DNA of 64,000 nt from an uncultured Clostridia bacterium (lineage in GTDB: Bacteria > Bacillota > Clostridia > Oscillospirales > Ruminococcaceae). Position numbers and translations under genes: made by a program. The stretch covers positions 62,001-126,000 of the forward strand of contig CAMNNQ010000051.1 of assembly GCA_946545645.1 (NCBI GenBank), written 5' to 3'. Each line of letters starts with the position of its first letter. Within the stretch, counting starts at the first letter, position 1. The notes under the pieces are model-generated. The model had not been told where the DNA came from. It saw nothing but the letters and a program-made list of their open reading frames with translations, and ran no database searches. Of the stretch, positions 57,348 through 64,000 are shown piece by piece.

Positions 57348-59381
57348 ATGAAACGCTGGAGTATTCGCGGATATGATAAAAACAAGGTCGCTGAGCTTAA
57401 AGCAAGGTGTGACCTTTCCGAGCTTACCCTGAAAGTCCTCAATTCAAGAGGGTATAAAGAACTGGATGACATAGCGGCTCTGTTCAATGACAATAAGATA
57501 ACTTCGCCTTTTGATATCAAGGATATGAAAGAAGCTGTTGATGCCATCAACTACGCTATTGATGAGTATCAGCTCATTTGCGTTTACGGCGACTATGATT
57601 GCGACGGTATTACTGCTACTGCTATACTCTTCGATTACCTGAATAATATCGGCGCAAATGTAATGTATTACATACCTGAAAGAGCTGACGGTTACGGTAT
57701 GAGCATCAAGGCCGTTGAAGATCTGGCTGAAAGGGGAGTTTCTCTAATCGTTACTGTAGATAACGGTATTTCGGCCATTGCTGAGTCTGAGCGTATATAC
57801 GAGCTGGGGATGAAACTGGTCGTTACCGATCATCACCAGCCTCTTGATAAGCTGCCGCGTGCTGAAGCGATTGTAGATCCGCACAGAAAGGATTGCGCTT
57901 CTAAGTATAAAGACCTTGCAGGAGCCGGAGTTGCACTTAAACTGTGCATCGCTCTTAATGACGGTAATGTTGAGATGATAATGGAACAGTATTCCGACCT
58001 TTGTGCTCTGGGGACCGTCGCTGATATAGTTCCGCTGATTGGCGAAAACAGAGTCATTGTCAGGTCCGGTCTAAAATTCATGCAGAATACAGAGAATTAT
58101 GGCCTTGACAAGCTGATGGATGCTTCTCAGGTCAAGCGGGAGCAGCTTTCGGCTTCGTCGATCTCTTTTCAGTTGGCTCCGAGGATAAATGCTTCCGGCA
58201 GATTCGGTTCTCCGCTTACCGCTGTAAAAGCTTTGCTCGCAGACGACCCTGACGATGCCGAAAATTATGTTGAAACGCTTGTTACTCTTAACGAGAAGCG
58301 GCGCTCTACTGAGCAGGAGATCTACACGGCGATCCTGAAATATATAGATAAGAAGCCTGATATGCTCGCGAAGAGAGTTCTTATCCTGGCAGGGAACAAC
58401 TGGCATCATGGAGTTATAGGTATAGTTGCCGCCAAGCTCCTGGAGCTTTACGGGAAACCGGTGATCCTTTTGTCTATTGATGAGAATAAGATCGCCAGAG
58501 GCTCTGCAAGAAGCGTTCCTGGATTTGATATTTTCAAATGTCTTTCTTATGCAAACGGAGAGGATAACATCCTCGACCATTTTGGCGGACATGAATGTGC
58601 CGGAGGCCTGACAGTTAAAGCGGATAAGATAAATGAGCTGATGAAAAGAGTTTATGACTTTGCATCCCGCTTTGAACTTATGCCTACTGTAGTTACCGAA
58701 TGCGATCTTGTGCTTGAACCCGGTGATATTACTATCTCTAATGTCAAGGATCTTCAATTGCTTGAGCCTTTCGGCGCATCAAACGCTAAACCTGTGTTCG
58801 CTGTCGTCGGAGCAAGACTTGACCGTATCATCCCTCTTTCTCAGGGCAAGCATACCAGGCTTGAGCTAACATACGGCGACAGAAAGCTCAATGCCGTTAT
58901 GTTTGGCACGGCTCCGGATCAGCTTCCGGTTATTGAGGGAGCCAGGATCGATCTGGCTGTAAATGCCGAGATCAATGTTTATAGCGGCTCTGAGAGTATC
59001 AGCCTGCGCTGTATCGACTGCCGGATGAGCGGGCTCAATCAGGAAAGATATTTCAATGCGATGGATTGCTATGATAAATACATATCCGGTGATGAGCTCC
59101 CGGCGAGTTATCTTAAAAGGATCTCTCCTTCAAGAGAAGATCTTGTTAAGGTTTATAAGGCGCTTTCTCAGATCAAGGAAACTTCCTTCGATCTGCTCTA
59201 TTCGCTGACTATTTCACCGGAGATGAATATATGCAAGCTGAGACTTATCATTGATGCTTTTTCTGAGACCGGGCTTGCTTCATATCTGCCGTCTTCCGGC
59301 AGAGTAAAGCTGCTACCGGTTTCACAGAAGGTCGATCTTGAGTCGGCAAAGGTTCTTACTGAGCTTAGAAATAAACTGTAA
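57348..59381 (+). CDS. recJ: Single-strand DNA exonuclease RecJ
   Basis: The 677-residue 5'-3' exonuclease belongs to the DHH superfamily. Motifs: VYGDYDCDGITAT, VTVDNGISA, VVTDHHQPL and VDPHRKDC in the DHH domain; GIVAAKLLELYGKP and HFGGHECAGGLTV in DHHA1; then an OB fold. It works in recombination and mismatch repair. Start 57348 follows GAGAGGTCGG. relA/spoT follows after 12 bases. Confidence 0.95.
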   Translation: MKRWSIRGYDKNKVAELKARCDLSELTLKVLNSRGYKELDDIAALFNDNKITSPFDIKDMKEAVDAINYAIDEYQLICVYGDYDCDGITATAILFDYLNNIGANVMYYIPERADGYGMSIKAVEDLAERGVSLIVTVDNGISAIAESERIYELGMKLVVTDHHQPLDKLPRAEAIVDPHRKDCASKYKDLAGAGVALKLCIALNDGNVEMIMEQYSDLCALGTVADIVPLIGENRVIVRSGLKFMQNTENYGLDKLMDASQVKREQLSASSISFQLAPRINASGRFGSPLTAVKALLADDPDDAENYVETLVTLNEKRRSTEQEIYTAILKYIDKKPDMLAKRVLILAGNNWHHGVIGIVAAKLLELYGKPVILLSIDENKIARGSARSVPGFDIFKCLSYANGEDNILDHFGGHECAGGLTVKADKINELMKRVYDFASRFELMPTVVTECDLVLEPGDITISNVKDLQLLEPFGASNAKPVFAVVGARLDRIIPLSQGKHTRLELTYGDRKLNAVMFGTAPDQLPVIEGARIDLAVNAEINVYSGSESISLRCIDCRMSGLNQERYFNAMDCYDKYISGDELPASYLKRISPSREDLVKVYKALSQIKETSFDLLYSLTISPEMNICKLRLIIDAFSETGLASYLPSSGRVKLLPVSQKVDLESAKVLTELRNKL

Positions 59382-59393
59382 GGAGGTATATGT

Positions 59394-61619
59394 GTGGAAA
59401 ACGATATTAAGCCTGCATTTGCGGGGAAAACGGATTATACGATAGATGCACTTATCCAGAAGATATTGGACGACGATAAACAGTATGATCTTTCAAAGAT
59501 CGTTTCTGCATATGAGCTTGCTGACCAGTATCATGCCGGACAGAAGCGCGAATCAGGAGAGCCTTATATTACTCACCCTGTTTCTGTCGCTTATATTCTG
59601 CTGGAGCTAGGTATGGATACAGACACTATCTGCGGAGCTCTTCTTCATGATGTCGTTGAGGATACCGCTTGTACTCTTGAAGAGATCCAAAAGAGCTTCG
59701 GCTCTGATGTCGCTATGCTTGTAAACGGTGTCACCAAGCTGGAAAAAGTCGAGATCTTCACAAAGGATGAGCAGAAAGCTGAAAACATCAGAAAGATCCT
59801 GCTTGCGATGAGCGAGGATATCAGGGTCATTATTATCAAGCTTGCCGACAGGCTCCATAATATGCGGACACTAAATTACTGCCGCGACGAAAAACGCCGT
59901 GTCATTGCCCATGAGACGATGAATATATACGCCCCGATTGCCCATAGACTTGGTATCCGTTCCATAAAAGACGAGCTTGAGGATCTTGCTTTCTATTATC
60001 TGGATCCTTATGCCTATGCGGAGATCGAGCGCCAGATGAAGCTTCGTAAGGAAGCCCGAGGTATGCTCATCGATGACATCAAGCAAAAGATCGAAGAAAG
60101 GCTTTCAAAAGAATTTGATCCTGTTCCGCTGATAGAAGGAAGAGTCAAGAGCAACTATGGTATTTATAAAAAGGTTTTCCGGGACGGCAAGGAGATAGAT
60201 CAGATATATGACCGCTATGCCGTCAGGATCATTGTCAATACTGTTACTGAGTGCTATAATGTCCTCGGTATAATCCACGATATGTTTAAGCCGATACCAA
60301 ACCGCTTTAAGGACTATATCTCTACACCTAAGCCGAATATGTATCAGTCTCTCCACACGACTGTTATCGGCAGACAAGGGATCCCGTTTGAGGTGCAGAT
60401 CAGGACCTTTGAGATGCATCGTACTGCAGAATACGGTATCGCGGCGCATTGGAAATATAAGGAAGGCGTCAAAGGAAATTCCAAGGATGATAACCGCCTT
60501 GCCTGGATAAGACAGATCATAGAATCGCAGCAGGAATCCAACGATGTCGAGGAGATCGTCAGAGCAATAAAGAACGACCTTGCACCTGAAGATGTTTTTG
60601 CCTTTACTCCTAAGGGCGATATGATAACCCTTCCTATGGGCTCAACTGTCATTGATTTTGCATACGCTATCCATACTCAGGTAGGCCACAGAATGATCGG
60701 TGCCAAAGCAGATAAGAAAATGGTCTCTTTCGATTATGAGATCAAGACAGGCGAGATCATCGAGATCCTGACAACAAGTGCTGAAGGGCATGGCCCCAGT
60801 CGTTCCTGGCTGAATCTTTGCAAGACCAACGAAGCTAAGTCTAAGATTCGCTCTTGGTTTAAGAAAGAGCGCCGCGAGGAGAATATTTTTGAGGGAAGAT
60901 CTGCTCTTGAGCGTGAATTCAGACGTAATATGATCCGTGTTCCCGAAGAAGAGCTCGCTGATTTTCTTTCAATGGATATGCATCGCCACAACTGTGATAC
61001 CCTCGATGATTTCTTTGCTGCCATAGGTTACGGCGGCGTACAGCTCTCAAAAGTCATACAAAGGCTTAAAGCTGAGTATAACAAGCGTTACGGCGAGAAG
61101 ATCGTTGCAGATAATGTAAGTGTAATGGAGGATATCAAGCCTCAGCGTTCAAAGAATTCCTCCGGAGTAATTGTTGACGGCATCGAGGATTGCGTTGTTA
61201 AATTTGCTCAATGCTGCAATCCTCTTCCCGGGGATGAGATTGTCGGCTTCATAACAAGAGGACATGGCATATCTGTCCATAAGTGCGATTGCCTCAATTA
61301 TCAGAAGCAGAAGGATTCTCCTGAGCTTGAATCGCGCTGGGTGAGTGTTAAATGGGCAGAGGTCAAGGATAACCGCGGATATTTCAAAACTACCCTCGAT
61401 ATAATCGCTGTTGACAGGATCGGCCTTCTGGCTGATGTATCTTCGGCTCTTGCGATGATAAATATCTATATCCATGAATCAACATCCCGTGAGTTAAAAA
61501 ACGGCAACGCTATCCTTTCCATAACATTGAGTATTGCCGGCATGGAGCAGCTCAACAGTGTTATTGCAAAGATCAAGAAGATTAAGAACGTTATTTCAGT
61601 CGAAAGAAGCGGAAAGTAA
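59394..61619 (+). CDS. relA: Bifunctional (p)ppGpp synthetase/hydrolase RelA/SpoT
   Basis: The 741-residue enzyme controls the stringent response. The HD hydrolase domain shows ITHPVSVAYIL, LLHDVVEDT and KLADRLHNMRTL. The synthetase domain has GRVKSNYGIYKKV, DRYAVRIIVN and YQSLHTTVIG. A TGS domain (VFAFTPKGDMITLP), a CxxC zinc-type region (CVVKFAQCCNPLPGD) and an ACT domain at the C-terminus complete the Rel layout. HD residues look intact, so both activities are expected. Start is GTG 59394 after AAGGAGG. Confidence 0.96.
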   Translation: MENDIKPAFAGKTDYTIDALIQKILDDDKQYDLSKIVSAYELADQYHAGQKRESGEPYITHPVSVAYILLELGMDTDTICGALLHDVVEDTACTLEEIQKSFGSDVAMLVNGVTKLEKVEIFTKDEQKAENIRKILLAMSEDIRVIIIKLADRLHNMRTLNYCRDEKRRVIAHETMNIYAPIAHRLGIRSIKDELEDLAFYYLDPYAYAEIERQMKLRKEARGMLIDDIKQKIEERLSKEFDPVPLIEGRVKSNYGIYKKVFRDGKEIDQIYDRYAVRIIVNTVTECYNVLGIIHDMFKPIPNRFKDYISTPKPNMYQSLHTTVIGRQGIPFEVQIRTFEMHRTAEYGIAAHWKYKEGVKGNSKDDNRLAWIRQIIESQQESNDVEEIVRAIKNDLAPEDVFAFTPKGDMITLPMGSTVIDFAYAIHTQVGHRMIGAKADKKMVSFDYEIKTGEIIEILTTSAEGHGPSRSWLNLCKTNEAKSKIRSWFKKERREENIFEGRSALEREFRRNMIRVPEEELADFLSMDMHRHNCDTLDDFFAAIGYGGVQLSKVIQRLKAEYNKRYGEKIVADNVSVMEDIKPQRSKNSSGVIVDGIEDCVVKFAQCCNPLPGDEIVGFITRGHGISVHKCDCLNYQKQKDSPELESRWVSVKWAEVKDNRGYFKTTLDIIAVDRIGLLADVSSALAMINIYIHESTSRELKNGNAILSITLSIAGMEQLNSVIAKIKKIKNVISVERSGK

Positions 61620-61630
61620 GGAGGTCCTGT

Positions 61631-62266
61631 ATGGTTAGAGTTTATAAGCTGGCGCCTTTGAGCGTTTGCGATACCAACAGCTATCTTGTTGCAAGCTCTG
61701 AAAACAATTGTGCCCTCATAGATGCTCCGGATGATGCGGAGTATATCCTTGACCAGATCGGTCTTTACGGGCTGACGCTTAAAAAGATATTCCTGACTCA
61801 CGGCCATTTCGATCATGTCGGAGCTGTTGCTGACCTATACGATGAGACCGGCTGTGAGGTCTATATCCATGAAAAAGACCTTTCAAAACTGGCAAAGGAC
61901 GATGCGGTAGCAAGACTGTTCGGTGTTGGTAAGATCAGGAGGTTCTCTTATGCAAAGCCTTTCGGAGACAATGATATCCTGACTCTAGATGAGCTGGAAT
62001 TTGATGTTTTGCATACTCCTGGGCATACCTCCGGTTCAGTGTGCTTTTTGATAGAGGATTGTATGTTCTCCGGGGATACGCTTTTCTATCGCTCGATCGG
62101 CAGGACTGATATGCCTGACGGAGATCCGGTTATTATGAAGCAGTCGCTGAAAAAGATATACGATCTCGGCGGAGATCTTAAAGTCTATCCGGGGCACCTT
62201 TCGACCACGACACTTGATGCCGAAAGGCATTATAATCCATATCTCAGCTATTTTGGAGATTTCTGA
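61631..62266 (+). CDS. Metallo-beta-lactamase-fold hydrolase (glyoxalase II-like)
   Basis: The 211-residue protein has the zinc motif THGHFDHVGAV, HTPGHTSGSV and FSGDTLF, typical of glyoxalase II-like hydrolases acting on thioesters. Substrate is not known. It is placed between relA and hemZ, an arrangement common in Clostridia. AAGGAGG precedes the ATG. Confidence 0.92.
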   Translation: MVRVYKLAPLSVCDTNSYLVASSENNCALIDAPDDAEYILDQIGLYGLTLKKIFLTHGHFDHVGAVADLYDETGCEVYIHEKDLSKLAKDDAVARLFGVGKIRRFSYAKPFGDNDILTLDELEFDVLHTPGHTSGSVCFLIEDCMFSGDTLFYRSIGRTDMPDGDPVIMKQSLKKIYDLGGDLKVYPGHLSTTTLDAERHYNPYLSYFGDF

Positions 62267-62267
62267 T

Positions 62268-63734
62268 ATGACCCTTATTTTCAGCGGAAATGATTACAAA
62301 TACGAGATAGAAGGGATAATGAAGCTTTTTATCCCTGCCTCGCGTTTCAAGTATATTTATTCAGACAGCATAGATGTTTCTGACAGCTATGCTTTTGTTT
62401 GCTCTGCTCTGGACGGTGAAAATACTAGACTGTCTGTAAAAGCAGACCTTTACGGAAAAAAAGCAGAGAGGGAGCTTGTTGTTGGAAAAGACGATTCTGT
62501 AGATGAAGAGCTAATTCTCTCAAAACTGCTGTATCAAGCTATGTCCGAGATAACAGGCATTAAACCCAAATGGGGAGTTATGACAGGTGTGCGGCCTGTA
62601 AAGAGAGTAAATAAATACATAGACAAGGGTCTTTCTTATGATGAGATAAGAGAATTGTTCAGCAAAGAGTTCTATTGCTCCGATGAAAAGTTCGATATTG
62701 CCTATAAAACTGCTGCAGTTCAAAGAAAACTTATGCAGACAGTTGATAAGCGTTCTTTCAGCCTGTATGTGTCTATACCTTTCTGCCCGACGAGATGCTC
62801 TTACTGTTCTTTCATTTCGCAGACAATATCGTCAGCCAAAAAACTTATTCCGGAATATATTGACAGACTTTGCGATGAGATCCGCTTTACCGGACAGCTT
62901 GCAGGATCGCTGGGTCTTGCGCTCGATACTGTATATTTTGGCGGAGGTACACCGACATCTCTTGATGCTTCCGGACTTGCGAGGATAATGAAGGCCGTTT
63001 CCGAGAGCTTTGATGTAAGCAAGGTCAGGGAGTATACCGTTGAAGCAGGCAGGGCCGATACTATAACTGAGGAAAAGCTCAGAACTGTCAAGGCAAATGG
63101 CTGTACAAGAGTCTCTGTCAATCCGCAGACACTCAATAACAGCGTTCTGGAAGCGATAGGAAGGCGTCATACTGTCGAGCAATTCTATGATGCTTTTGAT
63201 ATTGCCGCTAAGATCGGATTTGAACATATCAACACAGATATAATCGCCGGCCTTCCGACTGATACTCCCGATAGTTTTTATAGTACTCTTGATGGGCTTA
63301 TCAGGCTCGGGCCGGATAATATTACTGTGCATACTTTGTCTATAAAAAGAGCTGCTGATCTGAATCATGCGGAAGACAAGCCTATCGTACTTAAAAGCCC
63401 CACCGGGCTCATGATCGATTATGCCTCAGACATCTTGCCGATAAATAATTATCAGCCCTATTATTTATACAGGCAGAAAAATATGCTGGAAAATCTTGAA
63501 AACATTGGTTGGAGCAAACCGGGCTGTGAGAGCCTTTACAATATTTTTATAATGGAAGAGATACAGACGATCCTGGCTGTCGGTGCAGGAGCATCATCAA
63601 AGCTGGTGGATCTCGAAGGGAAAAGGCTCCAGAGGGTATTCAATTATAAGCATCCGCTTGAATATATCAAGCATTTTGATCTGATGCTTGAAAAGAAGAA
63701 AGAGACAGTTGATTTTTATGCTGAGGAAAAATGA
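62268..63734 (+). CDS. hemZ: HemZ-type radical SAM coproporphyrinogen dehydrogenase-like protein
   Basis: The 488-residue protein has an N-terminal domain of about 155 residues typical of HemZ, then a radical SAM core with SIPFCPTRCSYCSF (CxxxCxxC cluster), YFGGGTPTSL, EAGRADTI and NTDIIAGLPTDT. HemZ is annotated as an oxygen-independent coproporphyrinogen III dehydrogenase, although its true reaction in Firmicutes is doubtful. No heme genes are near. ATG 62268 is one base past the previous stop; an earlier in-frame ATG lies inside that gene. Confidence 0.92.
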   Translation: MTLIFSGNDYKYEIEGIMKLFIPASRFKYIYSDSIDVSDSYAFVCSALDGENTRLSVKADLYGKKAERELVVGKDDSVDEELILSKLLYQAMSEITGIKPKWGVMTGVRPVKRVNKYIDKGLSYDEIRELFSKEFYCSDEKFDIAYKTAAVQRKLMQTVDKRSFSLYVSIPFCPTRCSYCSFISQTISSAKKLIPEYIDRLCDEIRFTGQLAGSLGLALDTVYFGGGTPTSLDASGLARIMKAVSESFDVSKVREYTVEAGRADTITEEKLRTVKANGCTRVSVNPQTLNNSVLEAIGRRHTVEQFYDAFDIAAKIGFEHINTDIIAGLPTDTPDSFYSTLDGLIRLGPDNITVHTLSIKRAADLNHAEDKPIVLKSPTGLMIDYASDILPINNYQPYYLYRQKNMLENLENIGWSKPGCESLYNIFIMEEIQTILAVGAGASSKLVDLEGKRLQRVFNYKHPLEYIKHFDLMLEKKKETVDFYAEEK

Positions 63735-64000
63735 TATCGTAGATCTTGAAATAACCGGAATGACGAATGAAGGCAACGGTGTCGGAAGAGCTGACGGCGT
63801 TGCAGTCTTTGTGCCGATGTCAACCGTAGGCGATGTTATCAGGTGCAGGATCGTAAAGGTCATGAAAAGCTATTGTTACGGGATCGTCGAGAGTATAATA
63901 ACATCGTCAGAGCTGCGATGTGAGCCGGATTGCTCTGTTTATTCCAAATGCGGAGGCTGTGCTTTCAGACATTTTTCTTATGAGGAAGAAATGCGTGTAA
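63718..64000 (+). CDS. RlmD/TrmA-family RNA uracil-C5 methyltransferase, N-terminal part (cut by window edge)
   Basis: The frame from ATG 63718 is open to the right edge (94 codons). It reads a TRAM domain (VDLEITGMTNEGNGVGRADG, VFVPMSTVGD) followed by the iron-sulfur cysteines CEPDCSVYSKCGGC and FRHFSYEEEMRV, the start of 23S rRNA uracil methyltransferases such as RlmCD. It overlaps the end of hemZ by 17 bases. The methyltransferase domain is outside the window. Confidence 0.9.
   Translation, partial: MLRKNDIVDLEITGMTNEGNGVGRADGVAVFVPMSTVGDVIRCRIVKVMKSYCYGIVESIITSSELRCEPDCSVYSKCGGCAFRHFSYEEEMRV

Overview
The window looks like chromosome from a Gram-positive, spore-forming or formerly spore-forming Clostridia, most likely Ruminococcaceae (Ruminococcus-like). 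The evidence is strong AGGAGG-type ribosome sites, many TTGACA-N17-TATAAT promoters, the yicC-remA/gmk-rpoZ-priA-def-fmt-rsmB-rlmN-stp-prkC-rsgA-thiN-spoVM gene order typical of Firmicutes, an LPXTG-anchored surface protein, CdaA/CdaR, AddAB, and glycoside hydrolases for plant polysaccharide. The species call is an inference from gene content only.

Layout. 1-6.2 kb: a GH31 alpha-xylosidase running off the left edge, nadA, a CapA-type lipoprotein and a GH3 beta-glucosidase. 6.2-13.1 kb: a cobalamin-riboswitch operon coding for a small HNH-repeat-like protein, an LPXTG-anchored multidomain protein, a membrane-anchored DUF4430 protein, EcfT, and a single polypeptide fusing two ECF ATPases to an S-component. 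I read this as a B12 capture and import system whose surface proteins use the same two modules as animal intrinsic factor/transcobalamin. 13.1-14.5 kb: an HD-domain protein and a HAD phosphatase. 14.5-27.5 kb: one long housekeeping operon that includes a RemA-guanylate kinase fusion, an rlmN that seems to start at AUU, and a 29-residue SpoVM. 27.5-28.6 kb: a gene-poor stretch with two copies of a promoter/terminator-bracketed repeat around a decayed GNAT acetyltransferase gene.

28.7-33.8 kb: a two-component system followed by a stand-alone methionine-synthase reactivation protein and a short B12-dependent MetH, which together give a use for the imported cobalamin. 34-41.3 kb: addB-addA. 41.3-47.2 kb: a PAP2 phosphatase, a heterodimeric ABC exporter, DUF3343 and a class V aminotransferase. 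47.3-51.2 kb: cdaA-cdaR (c-di-AMP synthesis) and an FAD oxidoreductase. 51.4-52.2 kb: a Spo0A-like regulator with no ATG/GTG/TTG start and an apparent AUU start. 52.3-56.1 kb: an unknown membrane protein and a DUF5685/J-protein/membrane protein/DedA operon. 56.2-57.2 kb: tRNA-Gly(CCC), an amidase-domain gene and tRNA-Leu(UAG). 57.3-64 kb: recJ-relA/spoT-MBL hydrolase-hemZ-RNA methyltransferase, the last cut by the right edge.

The strongest candidate for a little-described system is the 6.2-13.1 kb B12 operon. The RemA-Gmk fusion, the two AUU-start genes and the repeat/sRNA-like cassettes are the next most interesting. All functional claims rest on reading the sequence; no database search was run.
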